A DNA stretch of 64,000 nucleotides. Source: Janthinobacterium sp. 1_2014MBL_MicDiv (lineage in GTDB: Bacteria; Pseudomonadota; Gammaproteobacteria; Burkholderiales; Burkholderiaceae_D). The notes below the pieces were generated by a model. It was not told the DNA's origin and searched no databases. It saw only the letters and a list, made by a program, of their open reading frames with translations. Where the stretch lies: contig NZ_CP011319.1 of assembly GCF_001865675.1 (NCBI RefSeq), positions 2,480,001 through 2,544,000 of the forward strand, in the 5' to 3' direction. Made by a program: the position numbers and the translations under genes. Shown in pieces: positions 1-8,210 of this stretch; positions within the stretch are counted from its first letter, which is position 1; every line of letters begins with the position of its first letter.

Positions 1-107
1 CACCTTGTCCCGCCTCGATGCTTGCCTGCCGTAAATTCCAGCCCGCTTTGTTGCCCGCCCTATATACTTGCTGAAACGGATCATCCGGCATCAGACAAGG
101 TACAGGC

Positions 108-2561
108 ATGGCATCAGGCATGGAGCAGTTTCAGGAAAAAGCACGGCAGGCATGGACATGGGCGCGCGCGCAGGCCTTGCGCGTGGCGGGCATGGCGTGG
201 GTGAGGGCAGTGGCGCTGTACCGGCGCGGCCACGCGCACTTGATGACCTTGCCGCCCGTGCGGCGCGCGCTGGTGCTGGGCCTGTGGTCGTTTCTGGCCC
301 TGCTGGCGCTGCTGGTCCTGTACATGCTGCTGCTGATTCCCCTGACGCCCAGCATCCACGACTTGCGCCAGGCGCGCGCGGCCGCGCCGAGCACCATGGT
401 CAGCGCGGACGGCAAGGAGCTGGCCCGTTTCGACCAGGGCTTGCAGGAACGCGTGACGCTGCAGCAGATTTCGCCGAACGTGATCAGCGCCCTGATCTCG
501 ACGGAAGACCACCGTTTCTACGAACATCACGGCGTCGATTTCACGCGCACGGCCGGCGCCATCGTGCATACGGCGGGAGGCAACCCCCAGGGCGGTTCCA
601 CCATCACGCAGCAGCTGGCGCGCAATATGTTTCCCGAAGAAATTGGCCGTTCGCGCAGCCTGAACCGCAAGCTGAAGGAGTTGATCACGGCCCTGAAGAT
701 CGAAGCCACCTACAGCAAGACGGAAATCCTCGAAGCCTACCTGAACACGGTGCCTTTCCTCTACAACACCTATGGCATCGAGATGGCGGCCCGCACGTAT
801 TTCGACAAACCCGCCGCGCGCCTCGATATCCTGGAAAGCGCCACCCTGGTCGGCATGCTCAAGGGCACGAATTACTACAATCCGGTCGGCAATCCCGAAC
901 GTTCCTTGCAGCGGCGCAATGTGGTGCTGGGCCAGATGCGCAAGCATGAGGTCATCGACGAGGCGCGCTACCGGCAGCTGGTGAAGCGTCCGCTGCGCCT
1001 GCATTTCGAGCGCCAGAGCGAACGGGCGCAGTCGGACAGCCACTTCACGGCCTATGTGCGCAAATGGCTGATCGACTGGGCCGATGAAAACGACTACAAC
1101 CTGGAGCTCGACGGCCTGGTGGTGCACACGACGCTTGATTACGACTTGCAGCAGGCGGCCGAGCGGGCCGTCGAGCGCCAGGCGAATGCCTTGCAGGCGA
1201 TTGCCGACGTGGAATGGAGCCGCGCCGGCGTGCCGTCGTCCACTTCGACGGGCATGTATGCGGGCATGCAGGCCGGCAGCGTGCCGTTCGACTATTTCTG
1301 GAAATCGCATCCGGGCTTGCTGGACGCCTTCGTGCGCGAGTCCGGCGACTACCGCAAGCTGACGGCGGCGGGCAGCGCGCCCGACGAGGCGCTGGAAAAA
1401 CTCAAGGGCGACCGCGCCTTCATGGCGGGCCTGCGCAAGTCGAAGACGCGCCTGGAGGCGGGCTTTACGGCCATGGACCCGGCCACGGGCGCCGTGCGGG
1501 CCTGGGTGGGCAGCCGCGACTTTGCGCGCGAACAATTCGATCACGTGTCGCAGGCGGCGCGCCAGCCCGGCTCCACCTTCAAGCCCATCGTATATGGCGC
1601 GGCGCTGGAAAAAGGCCTGAGTCCCGACCACGTCTACCGCGACGCCGTGATGGATATCAAGGCGGCCGACGGCACGAAATGGCGGCCGACCGACATGAGC
1701 GGCACCACGGGGCGCGACATGACCATGCGCGACGGCCTCGTGTATTCGAAGAACACGATCACGGCGCAAGTGATGCAGGACGTGGGCTTGTCGCCGATTA
1801 TCAAGCTGGCGCGCGCGCTCGGCATCCGCGACAGCAAGCTGGAAAAAGTGCCATCCCTGGCGCTGGGTACCAGTCCCGTCACCTTGCTGGAAATGGTCAA
1901 CGCCTACGCCAGCATCGCGGCGCAGGGCGAGGCCCGTTTGCCGTTCGTCGTCACGCACATCACCGACCGCGACGGCAAGACCATCGCCCGCTTCGGCGAA
2001 GACAAGCCCAAGCGCGCCATGAAGGAAGAATCGGCGGCCACCCTGACGGACATGATGCGCGGCGTCATCGACCGCGGCACGGGCACGGCCATCCGCAGCC
2101 GCTTCGGCATCCGTTCCGACGTGGCCGGCAAGAGCGGCACCACGCAAAACAATGCGGACGGCTGGTTTATCCTAATGCACCCGGAACTGGTGGGCGGCGC
2201 CTGGGTGGGCTTCAATGACGCCCGGGTCACCATGCGCAGCAATTACTGGGGCCAGGGCGGCCACAACGCCGTGCTGGTGGTGGGCGACTTCTTCAAGACG
2301 GCGCTCGACACGGGAAAACTGTCGCGCGACGCCATCTTCCCCGGCGGCAAGCCACCACCGCCGCTGCGCCATGTGGAGCCGGTCGAGGAACCGCAGGATG
2401 AGCCGGTGGAAGAGCCGGGCGACCTGGTGCCGGAAGGCGCGCCAGCCGCGCCGCTGGCCATGCCGGCCGAAGGCGACGGCGGGCAGGAAGCGCATGGCAA
2501 GGCGGTGCCGGAGGCAGCACCTGAGCCGCAGACTGCGCCAGTGCCTGTACCGCAAGGCTGA
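108..2561 (+). CDS. Bifunctional penicillin-binding protein (GT51 transglycosylase plus transpeptidase)
   Basis: Class A PBP that polymerises lipid II and cross-links peptidoglycan on the periplasmic face of the inner membrane. A short cytoplasmic N-terminus precedes one membrane anchor (about residues 54-77). The GT51 domain follows, with the STEDHRFYEHHGVD motif (catalytic Glu133) and the GGSTITQQLARN block. The transpeptidase domain has all three motifs: S489-TFK, S547-KN and K675-SGT. The C-terminal 60 or so residues are rich in Pro, Glu and Ala and look like a disordered tail. Length (817 aa) suits a PBP1A-like enzyme. The ATG at 108 is used; an in-frame ATG lies at 120. The gene stands alone. 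Confidence 0.93.
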   Translation: MASGMEQFQEKARQAWTWARAQALRVAGMAWVRAVALYRRGHAHLMTLPPVRRALVLGLWSFLALLALLVLYMLLLIPLTPSIHDLRQARAAAPSTMVSADGKELARFDQGLQERVTLQQISPNVISALISTEDHRFYEHHGVDFTRTAGAIVHTAGGNPQGGSTITQQLARNMFPEEIGRSRSLNRKLKELITALKIEATYSKTEILEAYLNTVPFLYNTYGIEMAARTYFDKPAARLDILESATLVGMLKGTNYYNPVGNPERSLQRRNVVLGQMRKHEVIDEARYRQLVKRPLRLHFERQSERAQSDSHFTAYVRKWLIDWADENDYNLELDGLVVHTTLDYDLQQAAERAVERQANALQAIADVEWSRAGVPSSTSTGMYAGMQAGSVPFDYFWKSHPGLLDAFVRESGDYRKLTAAGSAPDEALEKLKGDRAFMAGLRKSKTRLEAGFTAMDPATGAVRAWVGSRDFAREQFDHVSQAARQPGSTFKPIVYGAALEKGLSPDHVYRDAVMDIKAADGTKWRPTDMSGTTGRDMTMRDGLVYSKNTITAQVMQDVGLSPIIKLARALGIRDSKLEKVPSLALGTSPVTLLEMVNAYASIAAQGEARLPFVVTHITDRDGKTIARFGEDKPKRAMKEESAATLTDMMRGVIDRGTGTAIRSRFGIRSDVAGKSGTTQNNADGWFILMHPELVGGAWVGFNDARVTMRSNYWGQGGHNAVLVVGDFFKTALDTGKLSRDAIFPGGKPPPPLRHVEPVEEPQDEPVEEPGDLVPEGAPAAPLAMPAEGDGGQEAHGKAVPEAAPEPQTAPVPVPQG

Positions 2562-3116
2562 ATGGCCGGTCCGGCGCGGTCTTCTGATCGGCTGCATGAT
2601 TGGCCAAGCCGACCTTGATGGCCTTCCATGGACAGGCCATCCATGCAGATTCGACGGCACCGTTGTTGCCGCGTTCTGGCCATGTGCTCAGGGCGTCATG
2701 GCCCGATCCGGCGGCGTGAAATCGGACTTTGCCACGGCGAGCATCCTGAGAGAGGGATGGGGTGCCCAATATCGGCGGGGGCAACAAGTCTGGGCTCGTC
2801 GCATCGATCAGTTATGCGTATGGCATTTTGCAGATCCAATTTATCGGAACGCAGCGGCAATATGACGCCATAGATGCACGGACAATCCAGGACAATATGA
2901 TGCGCATCAAACCTCCCCATACTGACGACGGCTACGGCGCCGCATTGCGGGAGCCGAGTCCTTGATGTCCGCCGAATTCGGCGCGCCTGCAGGCGACCGC
3001 CTGGACGGACTGACCAGCTCGTCGATGCCTATGAACGCGGTAGATGCGCCGGGGATTCCGGCGGAAGTGCTGATACGGCAGGCGGTGGCTCAGGCATAGC
3101 TGCGCGGCCTGGCGTT
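2562..3116. other. Gene-poor stretch with an inverted repeat and a doubtful 44-residue frame
   Basis: About 550 bases without a convincing gene. An 8-bp inverted repeat, GATGGCCT (2617-2624) and AGGCCATC (2634-2641), surrounds a palindromic TCCATGGA and could form a hairpin downstream of the PBP gene, but no T tract follows. A short open frame runs from ATG 2965 to TAG 3099 (44 residues, ending VLIRQAVAQA). It has no clear Shine-Dalgarno sequence or family match and may be a decayed gene tail. Confidence 0.4.
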
Positions 3117-3854
3117 TTACACCGTATTGCGCATCAACCCCGCCTGCCGCACGAACACTTGCAGCGCCGCCTGCGTCTGCTGGTGCAGCGTCTTCAATTC
3201 CTCTCTCAGCGTGGGCGTGATGGCCAGGCTGCCGTCCGCCTGGTGGTGCAGGGGCAGACCCAGCGCTTGCGCCATTTCTACTGGGTAATTCGTAAAGTTG
3301 CCATACGGTCGCTTGCCGTCCACGGCTGGCGTGGGCCAATAGCCTTCGGCCAGGTAGTCCTCGGCCGCGCCCATGCCCAGCATTTCCAGCGGCAGCCACG
3401 ATTGCTGGCGCAGCAATTGCAGATGCCGGGTGGTAAACGTGAACGGCGTCTTGCCGTTCGCATAGCTGCCCGGCTTCAGGTTGGCCATTTGCACGAAGTG
3501 GGGCAGCAGTTGCGCCGCCTCCATCAGGCGCTGGGCGGCCAGGGCGGCATCCTTGCCGCCGATCGCCTGCATGGCCAGGGCCAGGGTATCGCCATCGCCG
3601 AGCGGGTGCGCGGGATTGAGCATGGGCGCACCGCTTTCCACGGGCGACCAGCCGATGTTGAAACGCTGTATCAGCGCCAGGTGGTGCACATTGAGCACCT
3701 TGGGCAGCGGTGCGTCGAGCGTGGCCAGGACGCGCCGGCGCACGGCGCCGGGCAGGCTGCGTTCGGCCGCGCGCGCCAGCATGGGCGAGCACAGCAGGGT
3801 GCCGGCCAGGCGCAGCAGCTGGCGCCGCATGGGATGGATCAGCCGCTGCATCAT
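3117..3854 (-). CDS. Exported protein of unknown function
   Basis: I do not recognise this family. The protein (245 aa) begins MMQRLIHPMRRQLLRLAG and has a twin-Arg-containing hydrophobic leader ending LARAAE, so export to the periplasm is likely, by Tat or Sec. The mature part is helix-rich, with the phrases GYWPTPAVDGKRPYGNFTNYP and long Gln/Leu helices near the end. The ATG at 3854 was chosen because it overlaps the stop of the upstream gene (ATGA), implying translational coupling, and because it places the leader at the N-terminus. A competing reverse frame at 2932-3792 has no signal peptide and reads as low-complexity Arg/Ala. Confidence 0.6.
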   Translation of the reverse strand: MMQRLIHPMRRQLLRLAGTLLCSPMLARAAERSLPGAVRRRVLATLDAPLPKVLNVHHLALIQRFNIGWSPVESGAPMLNPAHPLGDGDTLALAMQAIGGKDAALAAQRLMEAAQLLPHFVQMANLKPGSYANGKTPFTFTTRHLQLLRQQSWLPLEMLGMGAAEDYLAEGYWPTPAVDGKRPYGNFTNYPVEMAQALGLPLHHQADGSLAITPTLREELKTLHQQTQAALQVFVRQAGLMRNTV

Positions 3855-4426
3855 GGCGTCGTCAGGGATTGACGCTGGAATTCGATGCGGTTTTCCTGGT
3901 AGTCCCATTTGGTGTAGGGCCCGAACACGCGCCGGTTTTCCTTGCTGTCGGCATTCGACAGTTCGCGCTTCATGCGCCGTACCAGGGCGGGATCAACGAG
4001 CGGCGCGCTCGTCGCGGCGAAGACGTCGTGGCGTACGCTGGCCTTGGCGTCGGCGCCGCGCGAAATGATGGTGAGCTTGCGCGACGCCGGATCGAAATAC
4101 AGGCGCATGGCGAAGGTATTCATGTCCTGCAGGTACAGGCCGTCATCGCGCTGCTGGGCATAGAAGTAATCGCCGCAGACGGCCTTCGGTTCGCGTTTCC
4201 ATTCGCACGACAGGACGATCAGCAGGTGCTGGTCGTCGAGTTGCTTGACCGAAATGCGTCCCTTGGAATAGCCCCAGCTGCTGGCCGGCACGGTTGCCGA
4301 CGAGGCGAGATTGTAGTCGCCCACCAGCGTGGACATGGGCGCTTGCGCCGAGGCGCTGGTGCAGAGCGTAAAGGCGGCTGCCGCTGCGGCGCCGAGCCTC
4401 TTGGAAAATGGTGTCATGATGGCCAT
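3851..4426 (-). CDS. Secreted protein of unknown function
   Basis: A 191-residue protein with a Sec signal peptide (MTPFSKRLGAAAAAAFTLCTSASAQA) and a mature part containing two Cys (SCEWKR, VCGDYF) that could form a disulphide. The sequence looks beta-rich (STLVGDYNLASS, LYLQDMNTFAMRLYFDP). No family is recognised. It is the first gene of a two-gene unit with the exported protein that follows, by a 4-bp stop/start overlap. The start is uncertain: ATG 4426 and ATG 4417 are both in frame and neither has a strong ribosome binding site. Confidence 0.6.
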   Translation of the reverse strand: MAIMTPFSKRLGAAAAAAFTLCTSASAQAPMSTLVGDYNLASSATVPASSWGYSKGRISVKQLDDQHLLIVLSCEWKREPKAVCGDYFYAQQRDDGLYLQDMNTFAMRLYFDPASRKLTIISRGADAKASVRHDVFAATSAPLVDPALVRRMKRELSNADSKENRRVFGPYTKWDYQENRIEFQRQSLTTP

Positions 4427-4497
4427 CAAAAAAAATTTGTCATATTATAAGTGGCAACTTTCTTTGAGGAACGCGCGATTGAACGCGCCCGTGGCCG

Positions 4498-4785
4498 TTA
4501 CTTCAGCTTGCTCAATTCCGCCACGTCGATCTTGACGACCTTGCCATCGGTGGCGGCCACCAGGGCATGGAAGTGGGGCGTCGCGTAGTGGGCCGTCAGG
4601 TGGGCCTTGTCGCTCCATTCTTCCAGCATGATGAAGCGCGTGGGAATGCTGTTGTCGAGGTGTAATTCATAGCGCAGGCAGCCGCTTTCAGCGCGGCTGG
4701 GCGGCACGACGGTTTCCAGCGCGGCGCGCACGGCGTCGATATGTTGCGGTTGGGCATCGATGGTGGCGACGACGATCAGTGTCAT
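4498..4785 (-). CDS. ABM-domain protein, putative quinol monooxygenase
   Basis: A 95-residue single-domain protein of the antibiotic-biosynthesis-monooxygenase (ABM) fold, like YgiN. Diagnostic stretches are MTLIVVATIDAQPQHIDAV at the start, ESGCLRYELHLD in the middle, and FIMLEEWSDKAHLTAHYATPHF. YgiN-type members act on quinols; the substrate here is not evident. ATG 4785 is preceded by AGGA at good spacing. It lies 134 bp downstream of the azoreductase on the same strand, so a shared role in quinone or electrophile handling is plausible but inferred. Confidence 0.8.
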   Translation of the reverse strand: MTLIVVATIDAQPQHIDAVRAALETVVPPSRAESGCLRYELHLDNSIPTRFIMLEEWSDKAHLTAHYATPHFHALVAATDGKVVKIDVAELSKLK

Positions 4786-4919
4786 GGTAATCCTTGTGTA
4801 TGGGGTGGAGCGCTATGCGTTGGGCGCATGCAGCTTAGCGCATCTTGCCCTTTCTTGCCCACCAGTACACTCTGGCTACGCCGAAACAGTTTCCGCCGCA
4901 GCCAGAAAATCCGCCGTGA

Positions 4920-5492
4920 TTACGCCGCCTGCAGCATTCCGATCTGTTCGAACGCGGCGTCCAAGGCTTGCGCCCTGGCTTCGTCGCTGACCTTGACGCC
5001 TTCGGCGCGCACGATTTCGGGCTCGGTGATGCCGAGGAAGCCGAGGAAGCTGCGCAGATGGCTTTCCTGGTGTTCCAGGCTGGCCATCGGCGTGTCGGCG
5101 CCGTAGTAGCCGCCGCGCGACGAGGCGATGATTACGCGCTTGGCGCCCAGCAAGCCTTCCGGGCCGTTGGCGCCGTACTGGAACGTCTTGCCCGGTACGG
5201 CCAGCGCGTCCAGCCACGATTTGAGCTGGCTGGGGATGGCGAAGTTGTACATGGGGGCGCCGATGACGATGACGTCGGCGGCCAGCACTTGTTCGAGCGC
5301 AGCGGCAAGGACGACGCCATCGGCGTCGCTGGGGGCGGCCGTGAACTGCGGCAGCGGCTGCGCGGCCAGGTCGCGGTAATGGACGGCGGCGCCCGGCGCG
5401 GCCGCCTGCAGGTGGGCCACGATGGCGGCGGACAACTGGCGGCTGACGGAATAGTCGCCGAGGACGCTCGAATCGATATGCAGGATGTTCAT
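4920..5492 (-). CDS. azoR: FMN-dependent NADH-azoreductase
   Basis: A 190-residue flavodoxin-fold enzyme that reduces azo compounds and quinones with NADH via FMN in the cytoplasm. Family signatures are the N-terminal MNILHIDSSVLGDYSVSRQL, the central APMYNFAIPSQLKSWLD (FMN site) and SSRGGYYG. Length matches AzoR. The start is ATG 5492; the open frame extends far upstream but only this start aligns with the family. It is divergent from an HxlR regulator across a 69-bp spacer containing a palindrome, which implies local control by that regulator. Confidence 0.92.
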   Translation of the reverse strand: MNILHIDSSVLGDYSVSRQLSAAIVAHLQAAAPGAAVHYRDLAAQPLPQFTAAPSDADGVVLAAALEQVLAADVIVIGAPMYNFAIPSQLKSWLDALAVPGKTFQYGANGPEGLLGAKRVIIASSRGGYYGADTPMASLEHQESHLRSFLGFLGITEPEIVRAEGVKVSDEARAQALDAAFEQIGMLQAA

Positions 5493-5504
5493 GTGAGCCT
5501 TCTT

Positions 5505-5559
5505 GGGTGGTATGATCGGGTGGTATGGATTTGTTACCGAGGCTAATATAGTGACTATA
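5505..5559. promoter_or_regulatory. azoR-hxlR intergenic operator candidates
   Basis: Two direct copies of GGGTGGTATG lie at 5505-5514 and 5518-5527 (13-bp period). A perfect 6-1-6 palindrome TATAGT-G-ACTATA spans 5547-5559, ending 2 bp before the HxlR start codon. HxlR regulators that govern azoreductases typically bind such inverted repeats. Assigning this one to the adjacent HxlR protein is inference. Confidence 0.5.
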
Positions 5560-5561
5560 AA

Positions 5562-6077
5562 ATGAACGCACAAGAAGGCACTTTTTCCACACTGGGGCAC
5601 ACGGATGTGACTATTGGAGACGCGGCCGCGCAAAGGGCCGAGCTGGAGCGGCGCATGCGCGACGAGGGCGGCCATGCTGGCGTGGCAGATTCGTGCCGCC
5701 CCATCACGGATATCCTCACGCGCGTGGGCGACAAATGGAGCGTGATGGTGGTGATGTTGCTCGGTAATGGCACCAAGCGCTTCAACGAGATGCGCCGCGT
5801 GATCGGCGGCATTTCGCAGCGCATGCTGACCTTGACCCTGCGCGGGCTCGAGCGCGACGGCCTGGTGACGCGCACCGTGTTTGCCACCGTGCCGCCGCGC
5901 GTCGATTACGCGCTGACGGACCTCGGGCGCTCGCTCCTGATCCCCATCAGCGCGCTGGGCGCCTGGGCCTACGGCCACCGCGACGCCATCGATGCGGCGC
6001 GGCTGGCGTTTGATGCCCAGTTGCCGCCGGTCGGTGATGCAGGGAAACTGTCTTCACCGCAGGCATTGAGGCGTTAA
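5562..6077 (+). CDS. HxlR-family winged-helix transcriptional regulator
   Basis: A 171-residue HxlR/MarR-type DNA-binding protein. The core CRPITDILTRVGDKWSVMVV followed by KRFNEMRRVIGGISQRMLT is the standard HxlR fold, with a Cys at the position used for thiol-based electrophile sensing in some relatives. The N-terminus is about 40 residues longer than minimal HxlR proteins. Divergent placement next to azoR suggests quinone or diamide-type induction. Its stop shares bases with the stop of the convergent downstream gene (6074-6077). Confidence 0.88.
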   Translation: MNAQEGTFSTLGHTDVTIGDAAAQRAELERRMRDEGGHAGVADSCRPITDILTRVGDKWSVMVVMLLGNGTKRFNEMRRVIGGISQRMLTLTLRGLERDGLVTRTVFATVPPRVDYALTDLGRSLLIPISALGAWAYGHRDAIDAARLAFDAQLPPVGDAGKLSSPQALRR

Positions 6078-6571
6078 GGCAGTTCGAGATCGACGGCTTG
6101 CTGGCTTTTTTTCAGGCTATCCTGCCACCAGCCATTGGCATAGGGGTTAGTCTGGCCGTTGGCATTGGCCTGGGCATAGATGTAGCGTATCCATTTGCTT
6201 TGCAGCACATCTTTTTCTTCGCGCTGCTTGCGTTCCTCCGCCAACCAGGCGCCTATCATGGGCGCCTTGCTCGCTTCCAGGGCAGCGTAGACGGCCGCGG
6301 AAACTTGCTTCATGGCTTGTTCGCGCTGTTCGCTGATGTCCTTGCCGGCCTGTGTCTTGGCCAGCTCCAGATCCCGCGTGCCCGCGACCAGTTCCCGTTT
6401 CGTCTTTTCCAGCTCTGTCATGGCATTGAACAGGAAGGTTGCCAACACAATGCCGAGCGCGCCCAGCACGGCGGCGACCGTCACGGTGATGTGCCACTTG
6501 TTTTGCAGTGCATGTACGGCTGTGTGCAGCGCGCTGTGCTGCTGTTGCAAGGCGACGATGTCCGGATCCAT
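6074..6571 (-). CDS. Membrane-anchored coiled-coil protein of unknown function
   Basis: A 165-residue protein with one transmembrane helix (about residues 26-45, VTVAAVLGALGIVLATFLFN) followed by a charged coiled coil rich in Glu, Lys and Gln (ELEKTKRELVAGTRDLELAKTQ). The C-terminus has an aromatic stretch, KWIRYIYAQANANGQTNPYANGWW. No named family is recognised. ATG 6571 is preceded by GAGGACAAT, a good ribosome binding site; longer in-frame starts lack one. It is convergent and overlapping by 4 bp with hxlR. Confidence 0.6.
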   Translation of the reverse strand: MDPDIVALQQQHSALHTAVHALQNKWHITVTVAAVLGALGIVLATFLFNAMTELEKTKRELVAGTRDLELAKTQAGKDISEQREQAMKQVSAAVYAALEASKAPMIGAWLAEERKQREEKDVLQSKWIRYIYAQANANGQTNPYANGWWQDSLKKSQQAVDLELP

Positions 6572-6963
6572 ATTGTCCTCTCTGCGTGGATGGCCTTGGC
6601 AAGCGGAGGCAGGGCTGTGCGTGCCTGCCTGACGCCACCAAACCATTGGATCCGTGTCGAAGCCCGTGGTTCCTGCCAAGGACGGCCCGCTGGCGGCAAT
6701 ATGGCGCGGTATTGGGCCGCATCAACGCTGCTCCCTGCCGCCGTTGACGCGGATCAGGTTATCGCTTGACTGATCGCCGCCAGCATGGCGGGCCGGTCGC
6801 CAGGCTGGCCGCCCAAAACGCACCAGCGACCTCACCTTGCGCGGCGTGCGCCTGACGTATCCCTGTTCATGGGCGCGGTCGCTGTGGCGCCGGGCGCCGG
6901 CGGCGCGGTGGCCGCAGTCCAAATGGCGTGATGGCATATCCGCGCCAGCTCTTTCCCGTTCTT
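6572..6963. other. Intergenic stretch, no gene recognised
   Basis: About 390 bases between two minus-strand genes. Short Ala/Pro/Arg-rich open frames occur on both strands but have no ribosome binding site or family resemblance. The promoter of the downstream membrane protein should lie at the low-coordinate end. Confidence 0.4.
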
Positions 6964-8001
6964 TTAACTGCTTTGCACGTCGTTGCGGTAGCGCGCGGGC
7001 GGCAGCTCGAACTGCGTCTTGAAGAAGCGCGTGAACGCGCTTTGCGAGGAAAAGCCCAGGCGGTCGCCGATTTCCGCCACGCTCATGCTCGTTTCACGCA
7101 GCAGCCGGCGCGATTCGCGGCTCTTGGCGCGCAATTCCAGGGCGCGGAACGATGTTTGCTCCTGCTGCAGCTGGCGCTGCAAGGTCCAGCGGTTCATCGC
7201 CAGGCCGTCGCACAGGGCCGGCAGCAGCGAGGCGCCGTCGGCGTCGCCCGCACCTTGCCGGCCCAGTAAATCGATGATGGCTTGCTCCACGCGCGCCGAA
7301 AACAGCTGCGCGCCGTGCAGCTTCTGCAGCTGCGCCTGGGCGTGGCGCAGCGCGTGCGGCGCCAGCATGGCGTTGAACTGGGCGAAGGGCCGGTCCATGC
7401 CCGGCGCGTCAAAGGTCAATGTATTGCGCCCCTGGCCATAGGTGGCCGCGGCGCCGAAGCATTCGGAGACGGCCGGCGCGAACCACGGCGCCTTGCCCTG
7501 GAAGCTCGCCTGGAAGGCTGTCGGCGCGCCCGTGTCGTAGGCGCGCGTGACCAGCGACAGCATGCGGAAATTGGCCAGCGCCTGCATGGCGCCGCCGACC
7601 GGGCAAAACTCGGACAGGTATTCGATCTCGATGCGCGTGCCGCTTTCGCTCATCAGCATGAAATCGAATTCGCCGATCAGGCCCCGCAAATGCAGCATCT
7701 CGTGCAGGGCGTTGCGCAGGGTGGGGCGGTTGAAGCAGACGTGGGCGACGCCGGAAAAATGCGCGAACCAGTGCGTGACGTCGAGATCGAGGATGCCGCG
7801 GTGCGCCGGCAACTGCTGGGCGTAGGCCGTCATGCGCCGGTGCCGGTCGGCGTTGATGCGGCCGCCAGGCTCGCTCAGCTGCGCCGGCGTGATGCCCGTC
7901 TGGCGGAAAAAATCGGCGGGATCGTGGCCATCGGCCTGCATGGCCCGCGCGTATTGCTGCGCAATGCGGTTCGAGACCGTGCGCGTATCGGCTTTGTGCA
8001 A
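6964..8001 (-). CDS. AraC-family transcriptional regulator
   Basis: A 345-residue regulator with an N-terminal ligand or dimerisation domain of the arabinose-binding-like (OruR/ArgR-type) class and a C-terminal double helix-turn-helix (SMSVAEIGDRLGFSSQSAFTRFFK, ending LPPARYRNDVQSS). The ligand is unknown. I place the start at TTG 8001 because CAGGAG precedes it at ideal spacing; GTG codons at 8046 and 8034 extend the frame but have no good ribosome binding site. It is divergent from the GH3 gene, its most likely target. Confidence 0.87.
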   Translation of the reverse strand: MHKADTRTVSNRIAQQYARAMQADGHDPADFFRQTGITPAQLSEPGGRINADRHRRMTAYAQQLPAHRGILDLDVTHWFAHFSGVAHVCFNRPTLRNALHEMLHLRGLIGEFDFMLMSESGTRIEIEYLSEFCPVGGAMQALANFRMLSLVTRAYDTGAPTAFQASFQGKAPWFAPAVSECFGAAATYGQGRNTLTFDAPGMDRPFAQFNAMLAPHALRHAQAQLQKLHGAQLFSARVEQAIIDLLGRQGAGDADGASLLPALCDGLAMNRWTLQRQLQQEQTSFRALELRAKSRESRRLLRETSMSVAEIGDRLGFSSQSAFTRFFKTQFELPPARYRNDVQSS

Positions 8002-8210
8002 GGGTGTCTCCTGCTTGTTGTAGTAATTTTTCACAAATATTAGCACTTTGTAGGAAATTGTTGGTTGTCGCGCCGTCTAACCAAAAATTGTTTTCGCCGG
8101 TATAAAACGCGTGCTGCGCGGTCAAGAAACTCACGGATTCTCACGCTATATTGGATCCGGGCTGCCCTGAAGCGGCCCGGATACCTACAAAAACAGTCTT
8201 GGAGATAATG

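Noticed and set aside
2932..3792. Reverse open frame overlapping the exported-protein gene
   Set aside because: Arg/Ala/Pro-rich with no signal peptide; the alternative frame has a leader and an ATGA overlap with its upstream neighbour.
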